Below are positions 25,216-34,958 of a DNA stretch of 64,000 nt, in pieces (the stretch's first letter is position 1; each line of letters starts with the position of its first letter). The notes under the pieces were generated by a model that was not told the DNA's origin, ran no database searches, and worked only from the letters and a program-made list of their open reading frames with translations. The stretch lies in the NCBI GenBank assembly GCA_000227525.2, contig AGIG01000034.1, forward strand, positions 186,001 to 250,000. The letters run 5' to 3'. The DNA is from a gamma proteobacterium HIMB30 (GTDB taxonomy: Bacteria; Pseudomonadota; Gammaproteobacteria; Pseudomonadales; Litorivicinaceae). A program made the position numbers and the translations under genes.

Positions 25216-26240
25216 GCAGAAAGATCAAGTAATTTTCGAGAAGTCGTCTCTCGAATCGTTCGATTCGGTTGGTCCTTAAGAAGGCCTCCAACTCCCATCA
25301 TTTGAATATGCCCAGGGTCTAGTTTGAGACCGGCCATCAAGCGATCCAGCACCAAATCAAGTCCATTGAAAGCCGGTGATCTAACACAACCCGGCATACC
25401 AATGACAACCATTGTGTCTAAATGACCCACCATCATGAGATTTCCAGGGTCGACCGGCATTCCAAAATATGAAACATGTCCACCAAGCGAAGTCAGGGCA
25501 GCTGGGACAACGTCTTGACGATCACAAATGGCTGAGGCACCCAAAACCATGACCAGATTAACTTCTCGTAAAGACGCGCGATGAATTTGTTCTGCAATCT
25601 GCGCTACATCATGCTCGACAAGCGAGTGAGGTAATTCAGTGAGACCGTAGAAAGCAATTCGATCGCGCTGTGTTTCATATCCTTTTTTCTGTACTTTGGT
25701 TGTGATCGTCTCGTTGTAGGATTGAATCAATTCAACTCTAAGATCGGTCAACCACGGCATCACCGATACGGTCATTGACTGAAGAAATCGCTCAGCCTCG
25801 TCAACAAACTTGTCACGAACATAGAACGGAATGATTTTCAAAGTCGCAACGTGATCGCCCGCTTGCACAGGCGTATTAGGAAGGACCGTCGCCAAGGTAA
25901 TTTCTTCGGTTATTGAGTTGAAAGTATCGATCTGCCCTCGCTCAAAATGAATCAGCCCATCGCAGATTGAGTAGATATTGAAACGCCCTCCATTTGCACG
26001 CTCCGCACGACAGTTTGTCCAGTTCATTTGTCTGATCAGTCGCTCGGCAACGATGTCTTCAATGACATCGAAGGCTTCGGCAATCACAATTTCAACGGAA
26101 TCAACACCAGCTTCGATCAAATCCCGAATATCAAGCTCAGATAAGATGGAGGCCTTAGGTATCCGCCTTGATTTTCCCAAATGGGAATGTGCGAGCTTAT
26201 GTCCCGCGGCATTTTGAACCTGACAGCGACTGAATTTCAT
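25212..26240 (-). CDS. Molybdopterin-binding MoeA/MogA-like protein of the cox operon
   Basis: A 342-residue protein with a C-terminal MoaB/Mog-type molybdopterin-binding fold (VMVLGASAICDRQDVVPAAL, then LGGHVSYFGMPVDPGNLMMVG, then VVIGMPGCVRSPAFNGLDLVLDRL). The N-terminal part (AGHKLAHSH, then KASILSELDIRDLIEAGVDSVEI) resembles the start of MoeA-like proteins. Such proteins are common downstream of CO dehydrogenase and xanthine dehydrogenase genes and help build or insert the molybdenum cofactor. Last gene of the cox operon, overlapping the XdhC gene by four bases. Confidence 0.85.
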   Translation of the reverse strand: MKFSRCQVQNAAGHKLAHSHLGKSRRIPKASILSELDIRDLIEAGVDSVEIVIAEAFDVIEDIVAERLIRQMNWTNCRAERANGGRFNIYSICDGLIHFERGQIDTFNSITEEITLATVLPNTPVQAGDHVATLKIIPFYVRDKFVDEAERFLQSMTVSVMPWLTDLRVELIQSYNETITTKVQKKGYETQRDRIAFYGLTELPHSLVEHDVAQIAEQIHRASLREVNLVMVLGASAICDRQDVVPAALTSLGGHVSYFGMPVDPGNLMMVGHLDTMVVIGMPGCVRSPAFNGLDLVLDRLMAGLKLDPGHIQMMGVGGLLKDQPNRTIRETTSRKLLDLSA

Positions 26241-27232
26241 TGCTTACTCCGATATGTTGAAATCAGCTCTGCAAGGATCGATACCGTAATCTCAGATGGC
26301 CCTTTCGCCCCGATCGACAGACCAACCGGTGACTGGAGCCGGTCAATTTCGAGATCTGTGAGGCCATTCTCAAGTAATCTCAGCCGACGCGAATTCGCCG
26401 ATTTACTACCACCTAACGCACCAACATAAAAAGCGGATGACTTCAGCGCCAACATCAACGCGGGGTCATCGAACTTTGGATCATGCGTCAGTGCAATGAT
26501 TGCAGTTTCACTATCAATCCCGATGTCCGTTAACGCATCATCAGGCCACTGATTGATAATCGTGCATGTCGGAAAACGCTCTGCATTCGCCCAAACTTCG
26601 CGGGGATCGACGATTAACACATCAAATTCTAGAGACTGAAGGCCACTGACCAGAGCTTGTGCAATGTGAACACCACCAATGATTATCGCTCGACGTTGTG
26701 GGCGAAACGTTTGTAGAAAAATTGAATGATTGATATCGAGCCCTGTTTTTCGCCCGAAATCCACGTGATTCGCTTGCAGCCACTCAGATTCACCAATCGG
26801 CCGATCGAGGTTTGTCATATCCAGTTCACGCATTAACGTCGACACATTGCGATCACGTATCGATTGATATGCATCACCAATCCAATGCTGTTTCGAACCA
26901 ACCGATGGTTCGATCAAAACTTGAATCTGGCCACCGCACGCAAGTCCGATCGACAGTACGTCATCATCAGATACACCAAATTCAACGAGACATACTTCAC
27001 CCGTACGCATAGAGGTCAGAGCGCGTTCGACAACCGCATTCTCAACACAGCCACCCGAAACTGAACCTAAAAATTGACCGTTATCGTCCACTAACATGAA
27101 CGCCCCAACCTCTCTCGGCGCCGAACCCCAAGTTGAAATGACAGTTGCCGACGCAAACGGCTGACTGTCGTCCAACCAAGCCGAACCGATCTTTAACAGA
27201 TCTCTATCACGATAAACGGCACCGTCCATCAC
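26237..27232 (-). CDS. XdhC/CoxI-family cofactor insertion protein (second copy)
   Basis: A 331-residue XdhC family protein, which binds the molybdenum cofactor and promotes its sulphuration and insertion. The N-terminal domain has ATVISTWGSAPREVGAFMLV and GSVSGGCVENAVVERAL; the C-terminal Rossmann-like domain has AIIIGGVHIAQALV and FYVGALGGSKSANSRRLRLL, then SPVGLSIGAKGPSEITVSILAEL. Overlaps its neighbours by four bases on both sides. The operon has another XdhC-type protein at 28588, likely CoxF; this one would be CoxI-like. Confidence 0.9.
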   Translation of the reverse strand: MMDGAVYRDRDLLKIGSAWLDDSQPFASATVISTWGSAPREVGAFMLVDDNGQFLGSVSGGCVENAVVERALTSMRTGEVCLVEFGVSDDDVLSIGLACGGQIQVLIEPSVGSKQHWIGDAYQSIRDRNVSTLMRELDMTNLDRPIGESEWLQANHVDFGRKTGLDINHSIFLQTFRPQRRAIIIGGVHIAQALVSGLQSLEFDVLIVDPREVWANAERFPTCTIINQWPDDALTDIGIDSETAIIALTHDPKFDDPALMLALKSSAFYVGALGGSKSANSRRLRLLENGLTDLEIDRLQSPVGLSIGAKGPSEITVSILAELISTYRSKQ

Positions 27233-27912
27233 GAGGCTACGTATCCAGCGATTGCATCGGACGCGCCTTGCCGGTGCACCGAAGCGTTAAACGAGATAAT
27301 CATACGGTCTCGCTGACCAACGTATGGCATCGCCTGATGTGGTAACCAGGACGGAAAAACCAGTAGGCGACCAGGAGTAGGATCGAAATCGACTGTGGCA
27401 TTCTGGAGGTATGCATTTCCATAGTCCATGTAAGCGCCACCCAGTCGCTCAAACAGGGGGCTGTAAAACCGTGTGATACCGTTCATTTGGTGATAGGTCG
27501 TATTCGTTACACGATCTTGACTGGGATCGACATCAACGACATAGACCGCTGACCACGAACAATTACCGTGCGTATGGATGTCGTGATGAGCACCGTTATT
27601 CGAAATCTGAAACCAAATGCCATTGATCTGAATTTGTAAATCCACGGACTCTTGCGGCCAAACCCCGTGGTTGGCTTTTTTTGCTGTATCGCGTACCGCT
27701 CCTGCTGCGAATTCAAGAAATTGATTCCACTCACTCAACTTGACCCGATGCAATAAATCATCACGACTGGCATAAAAAGTATCACTCTCCGAATACTCCG
27801 GATCTGTCGCTCGCATCGCCATAAAAATACGCTGGAACAGCGGGTTAATATCAGTCGCATCACTGTACTGATGAACCCCGATCAACGATGGCCATAGCTC
27901 AAGCGCTTCCAT
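27229..27912 (-). CDS. TIGR02466-type putative 2-oxoglutarate/Fe(II) oxygenase
   Basis: A 227-residue protein of the TIGR02466 family, a 2OG-Fe(II)-dioxygenase-like group. The iron site is suggested by [18 protein letters not shown] (ligands among H110-H115) and by H192 in [12 protein letters not shown] with R203 in [14 protein letters not shown] binding 2-oxoglutarate. The gene overlaps the XdhC gene by four and the MocA-like gene by fourteen bases, so it is a genuine member of the CO dehydrogenase operon although no such enzyme is part of the known cox maturation set. Its substrate is unknown; a hydroxylation of a Cox protein or of an unrelated metabolite are both possible. Confidence 0.8.
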   Translation of the reverse strand: MEALELWPSLIGVHQYSDATDINPLFQRIFMAMRATDPEYSESDTFYASRDDLLHRVKLSEWNQFLEFAAGAVRDTAKKANHGVWPQESVDLQIQINGIWFQISNNGAHHDIHTHGNCSWSAVYVVDVDPSQDRVTNTTYHQMNGITRFYSPLFERLGGAYMDYGNAYLQNATVDFDPTPGRLLVFPSWLPHQAMPYVGQRDRMIISFNASVHRQGASDAIAGYVAS

Positions 27913-28588
27913 AAACCGTTTCCACTGCCTCGGGGTATGTCAGTTTACGATCGAGTCTTTTTTCTAAAATTTCCAAGTCTTCCAGCGTATCGATATCAAC
28001 GATAAATCGATCATTTTCAGTAGGCCAAGCAAAGCATTGTTCTTGATGATTGTTCCACCAATTACGGCACATTGGCTCAGCATTATCTTGGTACTCATCC
28101 GTTATCGCATAATCAAAAATCACTGGGTTGCCAAGGTCTTGTTGGACAACCGGTCTCACCATCCGGATCCCTTCAGGACGCTTTTTATAAGCTCCAATCA
28201 AATCCGTATAATCAGCTGTTCCAAGCAATGGCATATCACTTGGCGTGACCATTACCGCATCAAACTTTCCATGAAGGGCGTCAATACCAGCACTGACCGA
28301 GTGCTTCTGTGACAAATCTGACTCCGCTGACAGATCAATAACTGTAATGGGAAAATCTTCAATTAAGGGACGAATGAGGTCCGCGTAATGCCCAAGAACA
28401 ACAACAAGTTGATCGACCCCTGCACCAGATAACGCAATGAGTTGACGTCGAATCAGGGGCACTCCAGCAATTTCCAGCAGACATTTGGGGCGATAACCCA
28501 TTCGAGACCCCTGGCCCGCAGCAAGAACAACTGCACCCAGACTCAACCGTCCGTAAAGACCTCCACCTCCTTTCAGTATGCAACCCAT
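27899..28588 (-). CDS. MocA-like molybdenum cofactor nucleotidyltransferase
   Basis: A 229-residue MobA-like NTP transferase. [31 protein letters not shown] carries the nucleotide-binding LAAGxGxRMG and the catalytic Lys, and [16 protein letters not shown] has the metal-binding Asp. In CO dehydrogenase clusters this protein adds CMP to molybdopterin to make the cytosine dinucleotide cofactor found in CoxL; that base choice is known for the family and not readable here. The start overlaps the upstream stop as TAATG. Confidence 0.85.
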   Translation of the reverse strand: MGCILKGGGGLYGRLSLGAVVLAAGQGSRMGYRPKCLLEIAGVPLIRRQLIALSGAGVDQLVVVLGHYADLIRPLIEDFPITVIDLSAESDLSQKHSVSAGIDALHGKFDAVMVTPSDMPLLGTADYTDLIGAYKKRPEGIRMVRPVVQQDLGNPVIFDYAITDEYQDNAEPMCRNWWNNHQEQCFAWPTENDRFIVDIDTLEDLEILEKRLDRKLTYPEAVETVYGSA

Positions 28589-29376
28589 TAGGCGACCTGC
28601 TCAGTCATATCAGCGATGACTAATTGAGGTTTTCGTCTTTCTTTAACCAGACCAGCTAAAATCGAGACCACGATTTCGTCTGTCGTTTCCGCACTAATTT
28701 CAAGACCAGCGGGAGACACAATACGATTGATGTCGGATTCACCGATTCCATCAGTTAATAATTGCTCTTTGAGTTTTAGCGCTTTTTTTTCACTCGCGAC
28801 GAAAAATACAATGCCATGAGTGTGTTGCAATGCACGTTTCAGAGAGTCTTTATCTTGTTTACCCTGTGTCGCGACGACACTTGTTCGATAAGAACCATCG
28901 ACGTCTGTACCGGGTTCATAACGTGTTGTTGGTATCGAAACCAGCGGGCCAATGAACTCAAGCTTTTCCGCGACTGGCGTTGACCCAATAACCAGGATTG
29001 ACTCGTTGTGAAGTCGCGGCTCAACGAGCAGTTCGAGACTGCCGCCAGAATGGCACGCCATATGAACATCTCGAACTCCATTTTCGGTTACTGTTTCGCC
29101 GGTCGATGGACTAATCCTCACAATCAGTGGCTTTCCATCGATCAGTGCATCTGTCACTGCTTTCGTGATCACGGGCTGAGCACATCCACCACCGATCCAA
29201 CCAAATATTTCACCATCTACAGAGATAACCGCCTTGTCCCCAGGCTTCCCAGACGATGGTGATTCGGCTTTCACAACTGTGGCGATCGCATATGGTTCTT
29301 TCTTCGCTTCGAACATATTCAGTGCGTCAATCCAATTCATCATTGATTTCATGCCGTTTGATCTTTCTTCACTCAT
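28588..29376 (-). CDS. coxF: XdhC-family protein, CoxF-like
   Basis: A 262-residue XdhC-type protein. N-terminal domain: [22 protein letters not shown] and the typical [20 protein letters not shown]-terminal part: [13 protein letters not shown]-like Rossmann strand and [28 protein letters not shown]. Located directly after coxE, the usual place of coxF, which is needed for maturation of the molybdenum-copper centre of CO dehydrogenase. Length is shorter than the second XdhC copy in the operon. Confidence 0.85.
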   Translation of the reverse strand: MSEERSNGMKSMMNWIDALNMFEAKKEPYAIATVVKAESPSSGKPGDKAVISVDGEIFGWIGGGCAQPVITKAVTDALIDGKPLIVRISPSTGETVTENGVRDVHMACHSGGSLELLVEPRLHNESILVIGSTPVAEKLEFIGPLVSIPTTRYEPGTDVDGSYRTSVVATQGKQDKDSLKRALQHTHGIVFFVASEKKALKLKEQLLTDGIGESDINRIVSPAGLEISAETTDEIVVSILAGLVKERRKPQLVIADMTEQVA

Positions 29377-29381
29377 TGCGA

Positions 29382-30569
29382 CTACCTCATTTGACGCAGA
29401 GAACTCTCTAACTCGTTGAGATTTCCCGCGCTATACCAATTCTTTACAAATACCTTAGCCAACTGAATGCATTGACTCATTCCAGCAACTGTTTTGTTCG
29501 GATAGAACCAGTCGACATGACCGCCTCGTCCCCGAATTCTGCCCAAAACAGTCCTCAACTGATCTGGCTCATCCGTGTCAAAACCATCGGAAAAAACCCA
29601 AACACGTGTTCTTCGATTAACACTAACAGCATTGTCCTCAAAACAAATTTTCTTCAACGATGAGGCAATTTTAGTTCCACCTTGGAAGCCGGCTGTCACC
29701 GCATCAATTTTTTCTTGTATCTGTGGATTATCTCTCACTAATAGGTCTGTAATTTCTGCATAACGAACATGAAAGACAAAAACCCTCACTGGGAGGCATC
29801 GACTGAAAGCACGCGCGAGTCTCAAATAAAACCCCGCATATGATTCCATCGATCGAGACACATCAATGATCATGACCACTTGCGGAGTTTGCCGTCGATG
29901 GCTTTGCCACTTTGGAATCACCCCGTCGCCACCTAACCGAATAATGCTTTCGGTTGTTTTACGCAAATTAAGATCACGCCCGCGAGAAGAGATACGCCAT
30001 CGCCTCGTCGGTACATTTAACAGCTGCGCGCGAACGAGGCGAGCAGTCCGCTCTAGCATCGTCAGATCTGACGGCAACCACTGAGACTGAAAATCTCGAC
30101 CGAGTGGATCGACTACGCTGGCACCACCCGCTGATTTTTGAGTTGCGTTTTGTGATTGGTCTTGATCAGAGATCGCCGGGGAGTCCCCAACAACAGACGC
30201 CGAACCAGGACCCGCCTCAGTTGCCGATTGAGCTTGCTCAATTACTTCTCTCAGTTGCCTTGATCGTCGAGTGGTACCAGTCACTTTGACAGTTCCCTTG
30301 ACTCTTTGAGGGAACCAGAACAAACGAAACAATTCAGGCCAGATTTTCCAATCTCTCAACGAGCTACAGGCAATCGGTCGCCACAGTTGTTCAACCCTCG
30401 TGGGGTCTACGCCGTTTCCAACTAAACCCAACACATCAATGAACAACTCCGCATCACGCGTTGTTGTCCGCATACCATTCTCACGTAGATATCGACAGAA
30501 TTCGGCGATCCGGGAGACTGGCAGATTCCAATCATCCGAATAATCGCTGCAAGGTGTCATCACTGACAT
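29382..30569 (-). CDS. coxE: CoxE, von Willebrand factor A domain protein
   Basis: A 395-residue VWA/CoxE family protein. The metal-ion-dependent adhesion site is MIIDVSRSMESYAGFY with threonine/aspartate partners further on (FQGGTKIASSL, then VWVFSDGFDTDEP). The N-terminal half is the CoxE domain, and residues 118-150 form a low-complexity linker. CoxE partners the AAA+ ATPase CoxD and is required for copper insertion into the CO dehydrogenase centre. The start lies 38 bases inside coxD in another frame; a second ATG at 30560 is also possible. Confidence 0.92.
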   Translation of the reverse strand: MSVMTPCSDYSDDWNLPVSRIAEFCRYLRENGMRTTTRDAELFIDVLGLVGNGVDPTRVEQLWRPIACSSLRDWKIWPELFRLFWFPQRVKGTVKVTGTTRRSRQLREVIEQAQSATEAGPGSASVVGDSPAISDQDQSQNATQKSAGGASVVDPLGRDFQSQWLPSDLTMLERTARLVRAQLLNVPTRRWRISSRGRDLNLRKTTESIIRLGGDGVIPKWQSHRRQTPQVVMIIDVSRSMESYAGFYLRLARAFSRCLPVRVFVFHVRYAEITDLLVRDNPQIQEKIDAVTAGFQGGTKIASSLKKICFEDNAVSVNRRTRVWVFSDGFDTDEPDQLRTVLGRIRGRGGHVDWFYPNKTVAGMSQCIQLAKVFVKNWYSAGNLNELESSLRQMR

Positions 30570-31419
30570 CTGACCTATCCCTCGCTGTCTTAAGAAGGCA
30601 ACTCAACGAACCTCGAAGAGATACCGGATCTTCTGGTAGCGATTGCAACCCATACAATGTTAATGCTTTCAACCAATCAATCGATTCAGCAATTCCTGGC
30701 TTCTTCTCCAGATCCTCTTTACGGAGTGTATTTACAAACTGAGCCGCTTGTTCGATCAAACGAAGATCAGCCTCAGGTACTTTCAATCGAAGAATCTCGG
30801 TCTCGCGGGACACATCTGGATATTCAAGATAGTGGTAGAGACAACGCCTCCGTAGCGCATCCGAAAGATCGCGCGTCCCGTTACTGGTGAGTATCACAAT
30901 CGGCACAACCGTTGATTTCACCGTACCTAACTCAGGTATAGAAATCTGGTAGTCAGACAACGCCTCAAGAAGATAGGCTTCAAACGCTTCATCAGAGCGA
31001 TCAATTTCATCAATCAAAAGCACCGCGCCGTCACGCTCTTTCAAGGCTTTGAGGATGGGTTTCTGAATCAGAAAATCCTCGGAATAAATACTTGCCGAGT
31101 CCACCGTCTGAGCTGAAGACTCAGCCAACCGAATCTCAGTTAACTGTCGCCCATAATTCCACTCATACACCGCGTCATGATGATCGAGACCTTCAAAACA
31201 CTGTAGGCGGATGAATGAGCGACTTACCATTTCCGAGATCGCCGTTGCTAAGGCAGTCTTACCAACCCCAGCATCCCCCTCGAGCAATAGCGGCCGCTCG
31301 AGCTTCATCGCGAGATGAATTGACCCCGCAAGCTGATTATCGCAAAGGTAACCGGCACGAAGTAAATCGGACCGAATCGTTTGAAGCGTTGAATCTAGCT
31401 GGTCACCCATCGGGCCCAT
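30532..31419 (-). CDS. coxD: CoxD, MoxR-type AAA+ ATPase
   Basis: A 295-residue MoxR-family AAA+ protein. Walker A is GDAGVGKT at 48-55, Walker B VLLIDEIDRSDEAFEAY, sensor 1 VILTSNGTRDLSDALRRRCLYHYLEYP. In carboxydotrophs CoxD unfolds apo-CO dehydrogenase so that sulphur and copper can be added at the molybdenum. It begins one base after the coxG stop and overlaps coxE. The order G-D-E downstream of coxL matches known clusters. Confidence 0.93.
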   Translation of the reverse strand: MGPMGDQLDSTLQTIRSDLLRAGYLCDNQLAGSIHLAMKLERPLLLEGDAGVGKTALATAISEMVSRSFIRLQCFEGLDHHDAVYEWNYGRQLTEIRLAESSAQTVDSASIYSEDFLIQKPILKALKERDGAVLLIDEIDRSDEAFEAYLLEALSDYQISIPELGTVKSTVVPIVILTSNGTRDLSDALRRRCLYHYLEYPDVSRETEILRLKVPEADLRLIEQAAQFVNTLRKEDLEKKPGIAESIDWLKALTLYGLQSLPEDPVSLRGSLSCLLKTARDRSDVSDDTLQRLFG

Positions 31420-32019
31420 TTACCCAACTGACTTCTTGCCGAATAAACCCCCAATCCAGCTTTTGAGAAGAGCCCAGAAAATAGCCAATCCATTCAATTC
31501 ATTTGTCGACTCGGCAGACGGCGATTCATTCGCTTCTATCTCGCTACCAGAATTCTCTGTGGCATCGCCCAAGGCTTGGGCTTTGAGTATAAAGTTGTCA
31601 ACGAACTGCTTGAGGATCACATCTGAGACTTGCACCATCATACGTCCTCCAAATTGAGCGAACTTACCATTCACAATCACGGTTGCAGCACCGACGAGAA
31701 CCGACCCATCAGTCGTCTCTTCAATAGTCGCTTCCAGCTCCATCGAAGCTGAAGAGCCACCCTTGTCAGCACCTTTCCCTTTCAAAACAAGAGATTTATT
31801 GGCGGCATCCATGGATAAGATTTCGACTTCACCACCAAATTGCGCGGTTGCCGGGCCCACTTTGACTTTAACGGAGCCTTTATACGAGCTATCCCCAGTC
31901 TTCTCGCCCAAACTGGCACCTGGCATACACGACGCAACAGATTCGAGGTCGGAAAGAACGGCCCACGCATGTTGCGCGGGCACTCCAAGCTCATAACGTT
32001 TATCTAATTTAACTTCCAA
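31420..32019 (-). CDS. coxG: CoxG, membrane-anchoring SRPBCC protein
   Basis: A 199-residue protein with an N-terminal SRPBCC domain (about 1-145: YELGVPAQHAWAVLSDLESVASCMPGASL, then GKFAQFGGRMMVQVSD) typical of CoxG. A variable linker rich in Ser/Glu (150-172) leads to a short amphipathic or membrane-associating tail (GLAIFWALLKSWIGGLFGKK). CoxG recruits CO dehydrogenase to the cytoplasmic membrane so that electrons can reach quinone. It follows coxL by nine bases. Confidence 0.92.
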   Translation of the reverse strand: MEVKLDKRYELGVPAQHAWAVLSDLESVASCMPGASLGEKTGDSSYKGSVKVKVGPATAQFGGEVEILSMDAANKSLVLKGKGADKGGSSASMELEATIEETTDGSVLVGAATVIVNGKFAQFGGRMMVQVSDVILKQFVDNFILKAQALGDATENSGSEIEANESPSAESTNELNGLAIFWALLKSWIGGLFGKKSVG

Positions 32020-32028
32020 GAAATTCTC

Positions 32029-34440
32029 CTAAAGCTGAACGCCTTCTTCCTTCAATTTTTTCCAAATTCGATATGCCGTGTGAGGCATATCGATGTGAGT
32101 CACGCCAAGGTGTGAAAAGGCATCGACTACCGCTGACGTAAACGTCGGAATTGACCCCACATGAGGAGATTCAGCAACACCTTTCGCACCAATCGGGTGA
32201 TGCGGTGAAGGCGTGACCGTGTAATCAGTCTCCCAGGTCGGCGTTTCAACGGCCGTCGGCAAGAAATAATCCATCAAAGTATTACCCATCAAATTACCTT
32301 GCTCATCGAATGGCATCTGCTGACCCATCGCAACCGCAAAACCCTCAGTTAATCCACCGTGGATTTGACCATCGATGATCATTGGGTTGATTCGCGTACC
32401 GCAGTCGTCAAGCGCATAGAAACGACGGATTGACGACTCACCAGTTCCCTTGTCGATATCGACGACACAAAGGTAAATACCAAACGGATAAGTGAAGTTA
32501 GGTGGATCATAGTAATGAACGGCTTCAAGCCCGGGCTCCAGGCCCTCCGGTGGTTGGTTATAGGCAGCCCATGCAATATCCGCCATCGTCTTGAACTGTT
32601 CGTCGTTACCTCGGACCTTAAACCGATCGATTTCCCAGTCCAAATCTCCCTCGGCAACTTCTAAGAGATGCGCAGCAATTTTCTTCGCTTTCGCATGAAT
32701 CTTTCGGGCAGCCATCGCGATCGCAGCACCAGCAACCGGTGTCGACCGAGACCCATATGTCCCAAGACCGTAAGGTGCTGTCGATGTATCACCTTCTTCA
32801 ACCTGAATCACCTCACTCGGAATACCTAATTCGCTCGCGATGATTTGGGCATAGGTGGTCTGGTGACCCTGGCCTTGGGTAATCGTTCCCATCCGTGCGA
32901 TCGCACTACCAGTTGGGTGGATACGGATCTCACACGAGTCAAACATGCCTACCCCAAGGATGTCGCATATTTTACTCGGTCCCGCCCCAACAATTTCAGT
33001 GAAAGTTACAAGACCGATACCCATGAGTGTCGGACAATTTGGATCGCTCCGTTTCTGCTCCTGCTCAGCGCGTAGCGCGTCGTAATCTACCGCATCCAGC
33101 ACTTTCTCGAGCGCAGTATGATAGTCACCTGAATCGTATTCGAACCCAAAAGCACTGGTGTATGGGAACTGTTCCTTTCGGATAAAATTCTTTCGCCGAA
33201 TTTCAGCTTTATCCATATCCAACTTTTGCGCGAGAACATCAACCATACGCTCGATTAGGTACACCGCCTCGGTGACGCGGAAAGAGCAACGGTAAGCGAC
33301 ACCACCGGGGGCTTTGTTCGTATACACCCCCTTCACACTGCAATGAGCAGCCGGGATGTCGTAACTGCCAGAACAGATGTGAAACAGACCAGCTGGAAAC
33401 TTTGTAGGGTCGGCACAAGCGTCGAAAGCGCCATGATCCGCTACCACATCAACTTTCAGACCAAGAATTTTTCCGTCTTCTGTTGCTGCCAAATGACCAT
33501 CCATGTGGTAATCGCGAGCGAATGCTGTCGTCGAGATATTCTCCATGCGGTCTTCCGACCACTTCACTGGTCGGCCCAAAACAATTGATGAAACGATCGC
33601 GCAAACATAGCCAGGATAAACCCCAACCTTGTTCCCGAATCCACCGCCAATATCTGGGCTAATAATCCGAACCTTCGATTCAGGAACACCACTTAACATG
33701 GAAACGACTGTCCGCACCACGTGAGGAGCCTGAGAAGTCATCCAAGTTGTCAGCTCACCTTTCACAGGGTCAAAACTTGCGACACAGCCACAGGTCTCGA
33801 GTGGACATGGGTGAACACGTGGGTAATGCATGTGTTGAGACACCGTTACCGGTGCATTAGCAAAAGCGTCATCAGCTGCAGACTTATCGCCGGCTTCCCA
33901 TGTGAAAATATGATTATGATGATCCCTGGGACCATGCGCCCCCTCCGTTTTTCCAGCCAAATCTTCGCGCAATACTGGCGCATCCGGCTCTAAAGCTTTA
34001 TACGGATCAATGACGACTGAGAGCTCTTCGTATTCGACTTCGACCGCCTCAACGGCATCTGCGGCAATATACCGGTCGTCGGCAATAACGATAGCCACTT
34101 CCTGCATCTGGAAATGCACTTTCTCATCAGCAAGAACCGCGGCCACATCACCTGCAAGGGTCGGCATCCAATGAAGATTCAAAGGCTTCAAGTCATCCGC
34201 CGTCAGTACAGCATGGACTCCTGGGATTGCCATCGCTGGGTCTTTATTGATTTTCTTAATTCGTCCGTGCGCGACGGGTGAACGAACGATATCCATGTGT
34301 AACATGCCAGGCAGTTTGATGTCGTCACAGTACTGGCCCTTACCTTGGATAAATCTCGCATCTTCTTTACGGAGACGAGAATCGCCCATCCCCTGCAGTT
34401 CAGCTTTCCGCTCTTCTGGTGTTTTAACTGGTGCGTTCAT
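32029..34440 (-). CDS. coxL: Form I aerobic CO dehydrogenase large subunit
   Basis: An 803-residue molybdenum hydroxylase large subunit. It carries the form I signature AYRCSFR at 382-388, whose C385 corresponds to the cysteine that bridges copper to molybdenum in the Oligotropha enzyme; form II enzymes have AYRGAGR. Other cofactor motifs are GGGFGNKVG (265-273), TQGQGHQTTYAQI and the C-terminal GAKGVAESPHVGSIP with the catalytic Glu. It oxidises CO to CO2 with water. Located between coxS (12-base gap) and coxG. This is strong evidence for real CO oxidation and not purine oxidation. Confidence 0.97.
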   Translation of the reverse strand: MNAPVKTPEERKAELQGMGDSRLRKEDARFIQGKGQYCDDIKLPGMLHMDIVRSPVAHGRIKKINKDPAMAIPGVHAVLTADDLKPLNLHWMPTLAGDVAAVLADEKVHFQMQEVAIVIADDRYIAADAVEAVEVEYEELSVVIDPYKALEPDAPVLREDLAGKTEGAHGPRDHHNHIFTWEAGDKSAADDAFANAPVTVSQHMHYPRVHPCPLETCGCVASFDPVKGELTTWMTSQAPHVVRTVVSMLSGVPESKVRIISPDIGGGFGNKVGVYPGYVCAIVSSIVLGRPVKWSEDRMENISTTAFARDYHMDGHLAATEDGKILGLKVDVVADHGAFDACADPTKFPAGLFHICSGSYDIPAAHCSVKGVYTNKAPGGVAYRCSFRVTEAVYLIERMVDVLAQKLDMDKAEIRRKNFIRKEQFPYTSAFGFEYDSGDYHTALEKVLDAVDYDALRAEQEQKRSDPNCPTLMGIGLVTFTEIVGAGPSKICDILGVGMFDSCEIRIHPTGSAIARMGTITQGQGHQTTYAQIIASELGIPSEVIQVEEGDTSTAPYGLGTYGSRSTPVAGAAIAMAARKIHAKAKKIAAHLLEVAEGDLDWEIDRFKVRGNDEQFKTMADIAWAAYNQPPEGLEPGLEAVHYYDPPNFTYPFGIYLCVVDIDKGTGESSIRRFYALDDCGTRINPMIIDGQIHGGLTEGFAVAMGQQMPFDEQGNLMGNTLMDYFLPTAVETPTWETDYTVTPSPHHPIGAKGVAESPHVGSIPTFTSAVVDAFSHLGVTHIDMPHTAYRIWKKLKEEGVQL

Positions 34441-34452
34441 GTTTCCTCCAGA

Positions 34453-34944
34453 TCAGGCTGTTGCTGATTCTTTTTGTTGTAATTTGACAGCTGCTGATTT
34501 CACCGCCTTCACGATGTTCTGATATCCAGTGCAGCGGCAAAGATTTCCACTCAAGCCGACACGGATCTCGTCTTCGGTTGGATTTGGATTATTTTGAAGG
34601 AATCGATACGAAGTCATCAGCATCCCCGGTGTGCAATATCCGCACTGTAGCCCGTGCTCTTCATAAAACGCTTCTTGCACGGCGTGAAGTATTCCCCCAT
34701 CGGCAAGACCCTCAACAGTCTTCACTTCACAACCATCACACTGGACCGCGAGATGTGTACATGCCTTGACGCTTTCTCCATCAATATCCACTGTGCACGC
34801 TCCGCAGTGGCTTGTTTCACAGCCAATGTGCGCACCGGTTAGGTTCATCTGCTCTCTCAGAAAATGGACAAGTAAAGTTCGGCTATCCACCAGTTGCTCT
34901 ATTTCTTGGCCGTTGAGGTTCATTTTTACAATTTGTTTTGCCAT
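34453..34944 (-). CDS. coxS: CO dehydrogenase small iron-sulphur subunit
   Basis: A 163-residue protein with two [2Fe-2S] clusters. The plant-ferredoxin-like cluster uses the cysteines of [16 protein letters not shown] and KACTH; the second uses QCGYCTPGM and [16 protein letters not shown]. It carries electrons from the molybdenum centre of CoxL to the FAD of CoxM. Ribosome site and spacing are normal (AGATAGGA-like purines before ATG). The order coxM-coxS-coxL is the standard one. Confidence 0.97.
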   Translation of the reverse strand: MAKQIVKMNLNGQEIEQLVDSRTLLVHFLREQMNLTGAHIGCETSHCGACTVDIDGESVKACTHLAVQCDGCEVKTVEGLADGGILHAVQEAFYEEHGLQCGYCTPGMLMTSYRFLQNNPNPTEDEIRVGLSGNLCRCTGYQNIVKAVKSAAVKLQQKESATA

Positions 34945-34958
34945 TTTTATTATCCTGT

